10,651 nucleotides of DNA, taken from assembly GCA_002314435.1 (NCBI GenBank), contig DCFV01000126.1:740-11390 (forward strand). Reading direction: 5' to 3'. How positions within the stretch are numbered: the stretch's first letter is position 1; the number at the start of each line of letters is the position of its first letter. Origin of the DNA: Acidobacteriaceae bacterium UBA1795 (GTDB lineage Bacteria; Acidobacteriota; Terriglobia; Terriglobales; Acidobacteriaceae). The notes beneath the pieces were generated by a model that did no database searches, was not told the origin of the DNA, and saw nothing but the letters and a program-made list of their open reading frames with translations. The translations under genes and the position numbers were made by a program. Below, one piece after another: positions 1-7,800 of this stretch.

Positions 1-265
1 CTTCCTTCAGGCCGAGCGAAGTGACTTCGCGAACAGCCTTAATGGTGTTGATCTTGTTTGCGCCGGCATCCTTCAGGATGACCTGAAACTCGGTCTTCTC
101 CTCAGCCGCCGGAGCCGCCGCGCCTGCAGCGCCACCCGCCACGACTACCGGGGCTGCCGCAGCCGCCGAAACGCCAAGCCGCTCTTCCAACTTCTTCACC
201 AGAGCCGCCGCTTCCAGCAGGCTCAGGCCAACAATCTGCTCTTCCAACTGTGCGAGATCCGCCAT
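1..265 (-). CDS. rplL: 50S ribosomal protein L7/L12, 3' part cut by window edge
   Basis: Encodes the acidic stalk protein L7/L12, which forms dimers on L10 in the large subunit and recruits translation GTPases such as EF-Tu and EF-G. The minus-strand reading begins MADLAQLEEQIVGLSLLEAA, the N-terminal dimerisation and L10-binding helices. An Ala/Gly/Pro-rich flexible hinge follows at about residues 34-55. The C-terminal domain then starts (EEKTEFQVILKDAGANKI, then AVREVTSLGLKE), with the strand, lysine and 'K..AVREVT.LGLKE' pattern that contacts the factors. Eighty-eight codons are visible and the last third, roughly 35 residues, lies outside the window. The start is supported by GGAGAAG a few bases upstream. 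It follows rplJ by 129 nt on the same strand, the usual L10-L12 order, and is presumably co-transcribed with it. Confidence 0.97.
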   Translation of the reverse strand, partial: MADLAQLEEQIVGLSLLEAAALVKKLEERLGVSAAAAAPVVVAGGAAGAAAPAAEEKTEFQVILKDAGANKINTIKAVREVTSLGLKE

Positions 266-394
266 TTTTCTTCTCCAATCAGAACCGTTTGAATTGATGT
301 ACCCGGCAGCAACCTCAGACTGAGAGTTTCCGATGCGCCAGACCTGCGCACTTTCCGCCTGCTTTACCGCCAAAACTTGTCTTGGAAGCCCGCC

Positions 395-928
395 CTACGC
401 TGCGACGAACTTTTCCTTCTCGACACCCTGCCCGAGCACCACAGCCAAGTCGCGGCCGGTGGCATTGATCACCGTTGCCAGACGCTGCGCCGGCGCATTG
501 ATCAGGAACAGCAGCTTCGAGAAAATCTCTTCCCTGCCCGGCATGGTGGCCAGAGCCCTGACGTCTTCAACCGTCAGCAGCTTGCCATCCACAATGCCCA
601 GCTTGAACTGGAACTCAGCATTCTCGCCGACCCACTTGGCAAAGCCCTTGGCCAGCGCCACCGGATCGCCCGAGGTGAACGCCACGGCGCTCACGCCTTT
701 CAGGCCCTTCAGAGCCTCTTCGACCTCGGTACCCCTGCTTGAGATCGCCGCCAACTTGTTCTTGACCACGCGATACTTGCCGCCGGACTCACGCACTACC
801 TTGCGCAGCGCAAAATCCTGCGCCACGGTCAGCTTGGCAAACGTGCCAATAATCGCAGTCGTGGAGCCTTCGAGCTCCTTGGCCAGCAGCTGAACCTTCT
901 CTGCCTTTTTCGCTTTTGAAATCGCCAT
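395..928 (-). CDS. rplJ: 50S ribosomal protein L10
   Basis: Encodes L10 (177 aa), the base of the L7/L12 stalk. It anchors to 23S rRNA beside L11 and carries L12 dimers on its C-terminal helix. The N-terminus (MAISKAKKAEKVQLLAKELE) and the pattern TAIIGTFAKLTVAQ, LRKVVRESGGKYRVVKNKLA are the classic L10 RNA-binding domain. The region FTSGDPVALAKGFAKW, then LGIVDGKLLTVEDVRALATMPGREE, then the NAPAQRLATVINATGRDLAVVL helix completes the family signature, and the length is normal. The start is supported by a purine-rich GGGGAGCAGGA just upstream. It lies 98 nt after rplA and before rplL, as in most bacteria. In well-studied bacteria L10-L12 represses its own mRNA by binding a leader between rplA and rplJ; the spacer here is the place where that would happen. 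Confidence 0.98.
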   Translation of the reverse strand: MAISKAKKAEKVQLLAKELEGSTTAIIGTFAKLTVAQDFALRKVVRESGGKYRVVKNKLAAISSRGTEVEEALKGLKGVSAVAFTSGDPVALAKGFAKWVGENAEFQFKLGIVDGKLLTVEDVRALATMPGREEIFSKLLFLINAPAQRLATVINATGRDLAVVLGQGVEKEKFVAA

Positions 929-997
929 TTTCCTGCTCCCCTCAACGGGTCGCGCCCATCGGCGCCGTTCAAATCCTGTTCTGCAATCGCTCTAGCT

Positions 998-1013
998 GCC
1001 AGAGAAAACTGGC
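998..1013 (-). promoter_or_regulatory. Hairpin in the rplA-rplJ spacer (possible part of an L10 leader)
   Basis: In the 98-nt gap between rplA and rplJ the minus-strand RNA can form a five-base-pair stem, GCCAG with CTGGC, around the six-base loop TTTTCT. The L10 leader, bound by L10-L12, is known to occupy this spacer in many bacteria. I could not recognise its full kink-turn structure here, so the link is positional only. The hairpin has no following T-run, so it does not look like a terminator. Confidence 0.3.
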
Positions 1014-1026
1014 TGCCGGCACTGGC

Positions 1027-1734
1027 TTAGTGCTTGCCCGCTGCGTCCACAACAGCCGAATCCAGCGGCACGCCGGGGCCCATCGTCGAACTCAGCGTGA
1101 TGCTCTTGACATACTTACCCTTGGCCGCCGAAGGCTTGGCGCGCACAATCGAAGAGATCACAGTGGAGGCGTTCTCGATCAGCTTCTCCGGGGCGAAGCT
1201 CAGCTTGCCCACAGGTACATGCACCAGGCTGGTCTTGTCAGCACGAAATTCCACCTTACCGGCCTTAATTTCCTTGACTGCCGCAGCCACGTCGAGCGTA
1301 ACGGTGCCGGTCTTGGGGTTCGGCATCAGGCCTTTGGGGCCAAGCACCTTACCCAGACGACCTACCACCTTCATCATGTCCGGAGTGGCAATCAGCGCGT
1401 CGAAGTCGGTCCAGTTTTCCTTCTGGATCTTCTCGACCATCTCCTCGCCGCCCACGAAATCAGCGCCCGCTTCCTGCGCTTCCTTCTGGCGGTCGCCGGT
1501 GGCAATTACAGCCACGGTCTTGGTCTTGCCCAGTCCATGAGGCAGAACCACCGTGCCGCGGACCATCTGGTCGGCATGACGGGTATCGACACCCAGACGC
1601 AGGGTCAGATCCACAGTCTCGTCGAACTTGGCGTACTTGACCTGCTTGAGCAGATCGACCGCTTCAGGCAGCGGATACGCCGGCTTGGTAACAGCGGCGC
1701 GCGCCTTCGCAATATTTTTGCTGACTTTTGCCAT
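1027..1734 (-). CDS. rplA: 50S ribosomal protein L1
   Basis: Encodes L1 (235 aa), which binds the mobile L1 stalk of 23S rRNA, helps release deacylated tRNA from the E site, and in many bacteria represses its own mRNA. The start MAKVSKNIAKAR is chosen because family homology begins here and GAGG lies a few bases upstream. An in-frame open stretch continues 77 codons further to 1965, but it is Cys/Gly-rich and unlike L1. Hallmarks are the N-terminal domain (YPLPEAVDLLKQVKYAKFDE, DLTLRLGVD) and the diagnostic segment DALIATPDMMKVVGRLGKVL followed by GPKGLMPNPKTGTVT. The C-terminus resembles family members (SSIVRAKPSAAKGKYVKSI, then SSTMGPGVPLD). In nearly all bacteria rplA directly follows rplK; here rplK is about 6.5 kb away behind genes on both strands, so rplA needs its own promoter. 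Confidence 0.98.
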   Translation of the reverse strand: MAKVSKNIAKARAAVTKPAYPLPEAVDLLKQVKYAKFDETVDLTLRLGVDTRHADQMVRGTVVLPHGLGKTKTVAVIATGDRQKEAQEAGADFVGGEEMVEKIQKENWTDFDALIATPDMMKVVGRLGKVLGPKGLMPNPKTGTVTLDVAAAVKEIKAGKVEFRADKTSLVHVPVGKLSFAPEKLIENASTVISSIVRAKPSAAKGKYVKSITLSSTMGPGVPLDSAVVDAAGKH

Positions 1735-1760
1735 TCGTCCCTCGTCTCCCACCGCCTCTG

Positions 1761-1786
1761 CCAGCCCCGCATGGCGGGGAGCCTGG
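1761..1786 (-). promoter_or_regulatory. Hairpin in the rplA 5' leader (possible L1 autoregulatory site)
   Basis: About 27 nt upstream of the rplA start codon, CCCCGC and GCGGGG form a six-base-pair stem around a three-base loop. CCAG/CTGG extends it by four pairs after a three-base bulge on one side. L1 is known to bind a helix-bulge-helix mimic of its rRNA site in the mRNA of its own operon in several bacteria, so position and shape are compatible. I cannot confirm the required conserved loop bases. A hexamer in this element (CCAGGC on the minus strand) also occurs in the hairpin loop and stem just upstream of rplK. Confidence 0.3.
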
Positions 1787-1889
1787 AACCCATACAACCG
1801 GCAAATTACTTCCCCGCCGCAGGTTCGAACAGACCCAGAAACCGTGGTCGTATTGACGGCCCGGAAGACACTTCCGCGCACATTTATGG

Positions 1890-1918
1890 AGAATACCGGA
1901 ATGGCGGCTGAATTGCAA
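1890..1918 (-). promoter_or_regulatory. Candidate sigma-70-type promoter for rplA
   Basis: Read on the minus strand, TTGCAA (1913-1918) and TATTCT (1890-1895) are separated by exactly 17 bases. Each matches the -35/-10 consensus at four of six positions. Transcription would begin near 1883 and give a leader of about 150 nt before rplA. The match is modest. The argument for a promoter somewhere in this gap is positional: the next gene upstream (VWA protein) points the other way. Confidence 0.3.
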
Positions 1919-2045
1919 GCGACCAGAACTCCTCCTCCGCCGCAACAAAAGCCGCAAAACTCCATCTAACTAATAGATTGCACGAGATAAGGCTCGGTGG
2001 GCGGTACCTCAGCTAACCCGCCACGCGCCTCGGAGGTTCAAATTG

Positions 2046-2996
2046 ATGAGATCGTTCAAGTTTGCCGCAGTGGCGGCCGCAGGCATTCTGGCAGCGGCTG
2101 GTCCGGCTTTTTCGGCTTCCAGCGAATCCGGACAGGGACAGGCGGTAATCACCGTTCTGGCCAAGGGGAACCGAGAAGCCGCCCCTGCGATTCAGCCGCA
2201 GGACCTGCAGGTGAAGATCAACGGAAAGCTCTCCGGCGTGACCGGCTGGGACGCCTTGCGCGGCGAGCAGAGCCCGCTCGAACTCGTAATCTTGATCGAC
2301 GGCAGCGCGCGCAGCTCACTGGGATCGCAAGTGGGCGAGATCCAGAGCTTTGTGAAGGTCTTGCCCTTGGAAACACGCGTGGCCCTCGCATACATGGAGA
2401 ACGGCCGCGCCGCATTCAGCAGCCCGCTCTCGTCCGATCCGGTCCAGGTGATGAAAGGATTCCACCTGCCCGGCGGCGAACCCGGACAGAGCGGCAGTCC
2501 CTACTTCTGCCTCTCGGACCTGGCCAAGCATTGGCCCTCGCAGGACCGGACAGCACGGCGTGAGGTGGTGATGATCACGGACGGCGTGGACAACTACAAC
2601 CCGCGCTATGACCCAAGTGATTCCTACGTGACGGCCGCCATCAACAACTCTGTGCGCGCAGGGCTGGTGGTCTACTCAATCTACTGGACCGACTCCGGTA
2701 GCGCGGACAATTCACCCGCCATCAGCAGCGGCGGCCAGAACCTGCTGCTGCAAGTGGCAGAGGCCACGGGAGGCGCCAGCTACTGGCAAGGCATTGGAAA
2801 TCCGGTGTCGTTTGAGCCCTACTTTAAGGACCTGCGCGTGCGGTTCGAGAACCAGTACCGGCTGAGCTTTTCCGCCGAACTAAAGAACAAGCCGGAGGTG
2901 CAAGGGATGAATCTGAAGGTGGGCGGTCCAGCAACCAGTGTGACCGCGCCAAAGCAGGTTCTGGTGAGCCCTGTGTCTGGAGCCACAGGCGAATAA
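2046..2996 (+). CDS. Secreted VWA-domain protein (acidobacterial VWFA-related type)
   Basis: A 316-residue exported protein with one von Willebrand factor A-like domain; no specific function can be assigned. The ATG at 2046 is preferred, nine bases after GGAGG; the TTG immediately before it is the alternative. Residues 1-24 form a signal peptide (basic MRSFKF, hydrophobic Ala-rich core, cleavage near PAFSA). The segment AIQPQDLQVKINGKLSGVTG resembles the short N-terminal module of VWFA-related proteins common in Acidobacteria. The Rossmann-like VWA core begins at LVILIDGSARSS (Asp about 85), has VVMITDGVDNY (about 174-184) and ends with an EATGG..Y segment near 240. The metal site is only partly canonical: DGSARSS lacks the serine expected two residues after the first Ser (DxSxS), although a TDG motif is kept. 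It stands alone, divergent from rplA, and is followed by a terminator-like hairpin. Confidence 0.85.
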   Translation: MRSFKFAAVAAAGILAAAGPAFSASSESGQGQAVITVLAKGNREAAPAIQPQDLQVKINGKLSGVTGWDALRGEQSPLELVILIDGSARSSLGSQVGEIQSFVKVLPLETRVALAYMENGRAAFSSPLSSDPVQVMKGFHLPGGEPGQSGSPYFCLSDLAKHWPSQDRTARREVVMITDGVDNYNPRYDPSDSYVTAAINNSVRAGLVVYSIYWTDSGSADNSPAISSGGQNLLLQVAEATGGASYWQGIGNPVSFEPYFKDLRVRFENQYRLSFSAELKNKPEVQGMNLKVGGPATSVTAPKQVLVSPVSGATGE

Positions 2997-3021
2997 ACGA
3001 ATCACCTCCGGAAAGCTGAAC

Positions 3022-3051
3022 GGCCGCCTCCCCAGTGGGAAGCGGCCCTTT
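3022..3051 (+). terminator. Rho-independent terminator after the VWA gene
   Basis: GGCCGC (3022-3027) pairs with GCGGCC (3042-3047). After a single C/A mismatch, TCCC pairs with GGGA around a four-base CAGT loop. The plus strand then reads CTTTCTGTT. It sits 25 nt after the VWA stop codon and between convergent genes. The T-rich side is on the plus strand, so it most likely serves the VWA gene rather than the membrane-protein gene that ends at 3085. Confidence 0.7.
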
Positions 3052-3084
3052 CTGTTCATTGCCGACGCTTTCCGTGAAGCGCGC

Positions 3085-3855
3085 CTAGTTGCGGCTGCGG
3101 GTCTTCGAGAGCAGACGCAGGATCTCGAAATACAGCCACACAAGGGTGACCATGATGCCGAAGGCGCCGTACCACTCCATGTACTTGGGAGCGCCGAACT
3201 GGACTCCACGTTCGATGAAGTCAAAGTCGAGCACAAGATTCAGTGCGGCGATGGCCACAACGAACAGGCTGAAGATGATGCCGATGTTGCCCGAGCCATT
3301 CACCGCGAGAAAGCGCACGTGGAAGAAGCTCAGCACCATCTGCAGCAGATAGAACAGCATAATGCCACCGGTGGCTGCCACAATGCCGATGCGGAACTTG
3401 TCGGTCACCTTGATCATGCCCGAGCTGTAGACGAGCAGCATCACCAGCAACGTTCCAAATGTGAGGCCCACGGCCTGAATCGCGATGCCCGGATAGCGAA
3501 ACTCAAGCAGAGCGGAGATGCCGCCCATTGCCAGGCCTTCGAGCAGAGCATACACAGGTGCCGTAACCGGCGCCCACTCCTTCTTGAATGTGGTGACGAG
3601 CGCCACAATAAAGCTGCCGAAGACGCCGACCATTAGGTATGAAGAAACATCAGCCAGGCTGCCCGATTGGACGAACAAATGCCAGACCCATGCCGCAGTG
3701 ATTGCGGCGCACACGAGCAGCACGCCGGTTTTGTTCACCGTGCCGCTCAGCGTCATGCGCTGGCTCACATCGAGCGCGCCGCTGTAACCACTGCCGGGCA
3801 GATTCTGGAACGTTTTCTCGCTAAGAGCGGGATTCGAGGTCTTCATCAGGGGCAT
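3085..3855 (-). CDS. Bax inhibitor-1/YccA family membrane protein (BaxI_1 type)
   Basis: A 256-residue integral inner-membrane protein of the bacterial Bax inhibitor-1-like group. A characterised relative (Bacillus YetJ) is a pH-sensitive calcium leak channel, but the role of the BaxI_1 subgroup is not established. The N-terminal cytosolic segment NPALSEKTF, then VSQRMTLSGTVNKTG, is typical of this subgroup. Seven hydrophobic helices lie at about 44-61, 72-89, 99-117, 127-144, 156-177, 191-211 and 228-248. The signature NLVLDFDFIERGVQFGAPKY around residues 206-225 carries Asp210 and Asp212, candidate pore or proton-sensing residues by analogy. The start is placed at 3855 because GGAG lies seven bases upstream; ATG at codon 4 is also possible. 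It is downstream of the response-regulator gene on the same strand (99-nt gap), so co-transcription is possible. A TACAAT at 3924-3929 could instead be a -10 box, but it lacks a good -35. Confidence 0.92.
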   Translation of the reverse strand: MPLMKTSNPALSEKTFQNLPGSGYSGALDVSQRMTLSGTVNKTGVLLVCAAITAAWVWHLFVQSGSLADVSSYLMVGVFGSFIVALVTTFKKEWAPVTAPVYALLEGLAMGGISALLEFRYPGIAIQAVGLTFGTLLVMLLVYSSGMIKVTDKFRIGIVAATGGIMLFYLLQMVLSFFHVRFLAVNGSGNIGIIFSLFVVAIAALNLVLDFDFIERGVQFGAPKYMEWYGAFGIMVTLVWLYFEILRLLSKTRSRN

Positions 3856-3868
3856 TCATTGTCTCCAA

Positions 3869-3889
3869 GCCGCGGCATCGGGCCGCGGC
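3869..3889 (-). promoter_or_regulatory. GC-rich hairpin just upstream of the BI-1 ribosome binding site
   Basis: Two copies of the self-complementary octamer GCCGCGGC (3869-3876 and 3882-3889) are five bases apart, giving an eight-base-pair stem. On the minus strand it ends two bases before the GGAG ribosome binding site of the BI-1 gene. Neither strand has a following T-tract, so it is not a standard terminator. It could stabilise the mRNA or affect translation, but nothing here shows which. Confidence 0.35.
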
Positions 3890-3954
3890 CGATCCAGTGC
3901 TCGTGCAAAACCGCACTGTAGCTATTGTAAAGACTGTACACGGCAGGAATTGTT

Positions 3955-4332
3955 TCAGCTTTTCCGTTGCAGCAGTTCGAGCAAAGCCCGCGGATGGACA
4001 GGCTTGGCAATGATCTCGAAGCTGTGTCCCCTCTGTTCGGCACTGCGCAGCAGATCGGCCGTAGCTGCCTGCCCGGAGAGCAGAAGCACGCGGCATCCAG
4101 GCACTGATTTGACCACATGAATGGCAAGATCGATGCCTGTCATTTCGAACATGATCACATCGCTGATCAGGATGTCCGGATTCAGAACGGACGCAACTTC
4201 AACTGCCTCTTCACCGCTATAAGCGGCGGTGGCAGAGAATCCGCTGCGATTGAGGATGAGCGCAAGTGTGTCTGCAATGAGTTGCTCGTCGTCTACCACC
4301 AGCACGCGCGGCTTATCTTCCGTTGCGACCAT
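3955..4332 (-). CDS. Stand-alone receiver-domain response regulator (CheY-like)
   Basis: A single receiver domain of about 125 residues with no output domain. It would take a phosphoryl group from a histidine kinase and act by protein-protein contact. Numbered from ATG at 4332, the acidic pair Asp14-Asp15 lies in VLVVDDEQ. The phosphoacceptor Asp58 lies in ILISDVIM, the switch Ser86 in LLLSGQ, and Lys110 in IIAKPV, so all catalytic positions are intact. The usual aromatic switch residue near position 107 is isoleucine. The ORF extends upstream to a GTG at 4482, adding 50 Pro/Ser/Thr/Arg-rich residues. I prefer 4332 because receiver homology starts there and GAGGAG lies 11 bases upstream, while the GTG has no clear ribosome binding site. 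No kinase gene is nearby. It precedes the BI-1 gene on the same strand and is divergent from the M14 gene. Confidence 0.85.
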   Translation of the reverse strand: MVATEDKPRVLVVDDEQLIADTLALILNRSGFSATAAYSGEEAVEVASVLNPDILISDVIMFEMTGIDLAIHVVKSVPGCRVLLLSGQAATADLLRSAEQRGHSFEIIAKPVHPRALLELLQRKS

Positions 4333-4820
4333 CGGCTCTGCGGCTCCTCGTCCGCCCGTGGGAACAGAATCCCCGGGAACATTCGTAGACGACGAGGTCG
4401 GTCTCGTTGGACTTTGCACTCTTCGCGGGCAATCGTCCGGAAGCCTGCCGATTTTGCTCGTCTGTTGTGCGTTTGTTTGCACTCATCATACCAAGCTGCA
4501 GTTCCGCGCCACTTCATCCGCATGGATGACTCCTATTTTCTGTTGGTGTGAATCCACGCAGAATCACCGGTCGCCGAGGCCAATAACTTCCAATTTCTCA
4601 GACTGTCCCGCGCCGTTTGGGAATCTTCCCCCTGCCACCGTATAGTTTGGGGATACCGCTTTTTCCGCTCCCCGCGCGGCTGTTCAGCAGGCGCTCGCTG
4701 CCTGAGTCGCTGCAAGACTCGCCCGGGGCGGCTTCGGCCCTTGCTCGAAACCAATGTTTTGCTTCACCACACCGGCTGCTCGCGCCGTGCCGCGGATCGC
4801 TTCTGCAACACCCAATTGAA
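4333..4820. other. Divergent intergenic region between the response regulator and the M14 gene
   Basis: A stretch of about 490 bp between divergent starts (338 bp if the response regulator begins at GTG 4482). The left part, 4333-4482, may be an N-terminal extension of the regulator or its leader. On the minus strand TATGAT at 4485-4490 could be a -10 box; a transcript from it would begin at the GTG, which favours the downstream ATG as the true start. The right part carries the candidate M14 promoter (4617-4646) and an untranslated leader of about 170 nt. No other gene is convincing here. Confidence 0.5.
4617..4646 (+). promoter_or_regulatory. Candidate sigma-70-type promoter for the M14 peptidase
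   Basis: TTGGGA (4617-4622) and TATAGT (4641-4646) are spaced by 18 bases. The -10 matches the consensus at five of six positions and the -35 at four. Transcription would start near 4653, about 168 nt before the ATG at 4821. This also argues against using the far-upstream in-frame start that overlaps the box. Confidence 0.45.
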
Positions 4821-7800
4821 ATGAGGACTATGAGACGCTTCTCTCCGACTTGTCTTCTTACTCTCGTTGCCTTGTGTTGCGCCCAGAGCCGCCTGCGGGC
4901 GCAGGATCTGAACTCGAATTACGATCGCGACCCGAAGCAACCCATCGATCAGCAGTATTCAGACAAGATCGCGAAATACACCACCGACAAGTCCTTCCTG
5001 TCGCCCCTGGTGAGCTATCTGCCCACCTCGAAGACTGTGCCCACGCCGGAGAAGGTGCTTGGCGATGTGTCGGGCGCGCCGGACATGCTGCCCTATGCAG
5101 AAGAAGTCAATAAGTACTTCCGCATGCTGGAATCAGCCAGCGCGCGCGTGAAGGTCTTCACCATCGGCCACACGGAAGAGGGTCGCGAAATGATCGCCGC
5201 AGCCATTGGTGACCCCGAGTTGCTGGCCGGAGCGAAAGAAAACGATGCGCGGCTGGCGCAGTTAGCCGATCCGCGCACCTTGGGCATGGATGACGCCAAG
5301 GCGCGCGCGCTCATCGACAAGTCGTGGCCGGTGTACTACATCACCGGCACCATCCACTCGCCCGAAACCGGCGCACCCACAGCGCTGATGGAACTGGCTT
5401 ATCGCCTCGCCGTCGACGACTCGCCCTACATCAAGTACATCCGCTCGCACATGATCGTACTCATTACGCCCGTCGTCGAGGTTGATGGCCGAGACCGCAT
5501 GGTGGATATCTACAAATGGCACAAGGCGCACCCCGACCAGAAGTGGCCGCACCTGATCTACTGGGGCCACTACGTGGCACACGACAACAACCGCGACGCC
5601 ATGGGCATGACGCTGGACCTGACGCGCAACGTGCTCGACACCTATCTGGGATGGCACGCACAGGTGCTGCACGATTTGCACGAGTCCGTGCCCTTCCTCT
5701 ACGACAACACCGTCGGCGACGGCCCGTACAACGCATGGGTTGATCCGCTGCTGGCCGACGAGTGGGCTGAGCTGGGCTGGAACAACGTGGCGCAGATGCA
5801 GAACTTCGGCATGCCCGGCGCCTTTACGCACGGCGACTTCGACACGTGGAGCCCGGGCTACCTGATGTTCCTTGCAGCGATGCACAACGGCGTCAGCCGC
5901 CTCTACGAGACCTTCGGCAACGGCGGCGCGGACACCGAGAAGCGCATTCTTGATCCCGAGGATTACTCGCGCACGTGGTATCGGCAGAATCCGCCGCTGC
6001 CGATGGTGCAGTGGTCGCAGCGCGACAACAACAACTACGAGGAAACGGCACTGCTGACCACACTCTCTTACTTCTCGCAGCACACGCATCACTTCCTCGA
6101 GAACTACTACAGGAAGAGCAAACGCAGCATCGAGAAGCCTTCGCTCGAGGGGCCTGCGGCTTACGTACTTCCTCCCGATGCAGCCTCGGCCAACCGCACC
6201 GTCGAGCTCCTTAAGGTGCTCGAGCACCAGCATGTGGAAGTGCAGCAACTGATTGCAGCCGCCACCTGCCCGCTGCCCGGCGAGAAGCGCGCCGACAAGC
6301 CGAAACAGCAGACCCTCCCAGCCGGATCGCTCGTGGTGCGCATGGATCAACCGTACTCGCGAATTGCCGACGCACTTCTGGACCACCAGTTCTGGGCACC
6401 GGACGATCCGCAGAAGCATCCCTACGACGACACCGGCTGGTCGTTCAGCCACCTGTTTAACGTGAACGTGGTGCGTGTACTCGATGCGGGTATCCTGAAG
6501 GCCGCTATGACCCGCGTGACCGATGCATCCGCTCTCGCAGGCAAATTGGACGGATCCGGTTCAGTTGTCGCTATCGCCAATACCGGCCAAGTGTCCCTAC
6601 TCTCGCTCGTCTACAAGCTGAAAGGCGCAAAGGTCCAGGTCGCCGAGAAGCCCTTCGACGCAGCGGGCACGCACTTTGGCGCGGGCTCCCTGCTGGTGAG
6701 CGGCGTAGCTGACGACACGCTGAAAGGCGCGCTGCACGATCTGGGGCTGAGCGGCATACGTCTGGCGGCTCCGCAGGTTCCCGTACACGATGCAATCGCG
6801 CCACGCATTGCCATGATGCATACGTGGATCGCGACGCAGACTGAGGGCTGGTGGCGCTACGCCTTCGACAACGCGGGCATTCCCTTCGACTACATCAGCA
6901 CGCAGACTGTGGCCAGGCAGGACAACCTGCGCGCGAAGTACGACGTGATCATCTTCGCGCCTGTGGGCCGAGCCTCTTCGCAATTGATCATCGACGGTCT
7001 GCCGCGCTGGAACAACCCGATGCCGTGGCAGAAGTCGGACCTGACACCGAACCTAGGCCGCATCGACTCAACCGACGACATGCGCCCCGGCCTCGGATAT
7101 GACGGCCTGGCGCACCTAAAGGAATTCATTGAAAAGGGTGGTCTGCTCATTACCAGCGAAGACACTGCGCAGTTCGCCATCGACATGGGCTTTGCGCCCG
7201 GCGTGAACGTGGCACGCGGCGACGCGCGTGTGGTGGGCACGGTGCTCAACACGGTCTTCGTGGACCGCGACAGCCCGGTAGCCTTCGGCTACGACAAGAG
7301 TGTCCCTGTCATCAGCGCCGACGGCATGGTGTTCAGTGTGAGCAACACTCTTGGACAGAGAGGCGGGCGTACGCTGATGGACCCCTACGCCGACAGGCCA
7401 ACCGGCCGTGGCAGCATTGAGGACAGCGACGAGCCGCAGGCTCGCAAAATCGCGGTTCCCGAGCCGCTGGAACAGACCAAGCCCTGGCAAGCCAAGAAGC
7501 TGAACGAGGAGCAGATGCGCAACAACCTGATGCTCATCCCTGAGGATCAGCGGCCCAGCGTGGTACTGCGCCTCTCTGGCGCCAAGGACCTGTTGCTCGA
7601 CGGACTGCTCGAGAAAGGCGGCTCAATTGCCGAGCGTGCCGTCGTTGTGGATGCGCATCTTGGCCAAGGCCACGTGCTCCTATTCGGCAACAACCCCATC
7701 TACCGCGGCGAAACGCTCGGCACCTACGGGCTGGTCTTCAACGCCATCCTCAACCACGACCACCTGAACCACACCATTACCGTGGAAAAAGCCGAAGAGA

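Larger units (their letters stand above)
1735..2045. other. Divergent intergenic region between rplA and the VWA gene
   Basis: This 311-bp stretch separates minus-strand rplA from the plus-strand VWA gene, so it must hold the start signals of both. It contains the rplA leader hairpin (1761-1786) and the candidate rplA promoter (1890-1918). The strong ribosome binding site GGAGG for the VWA gene is at 2032-2036. I found no convincing plus-strand -35/-10 pair. The open frames crossing it (for example the 77-codon extension of rplA) are Cys/Gly/Arg-rich and look non-coding. Confidence 0.6.

Noticed and set aside
916..1911. Plus-strand open frame of 331 codons antisense to rplA
   Set aside because: It lies almost wholly opposite rplA, is rich in Arg/His/Leu and Gln, has no recognisable domain, and is a typical shadow frame in GC-rich coding DNA.
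1735..1965. 77-codon N-terminal extension of L1
   Set aside because: It is in frame but Cys/Gly-rich with no similarity to L1; the start at 1734 has a ribosome binding site and matches the family N-terminus.
4617..4820. Upstream start of the M14 ORF adding 68 residues
   Set aside because: It would overlap a good -10 box and place the signal peptide internally; ATG 4821 or 4830 gives a clean signal peptide.
5262..6452. Minus-strand open frame of 396 codons inside the M14 gene
   Set aside because: It is antisense to a well-supported peptidase domain; its Val/Arg/His-rich composition and lack of motifs mark it as a shadow.
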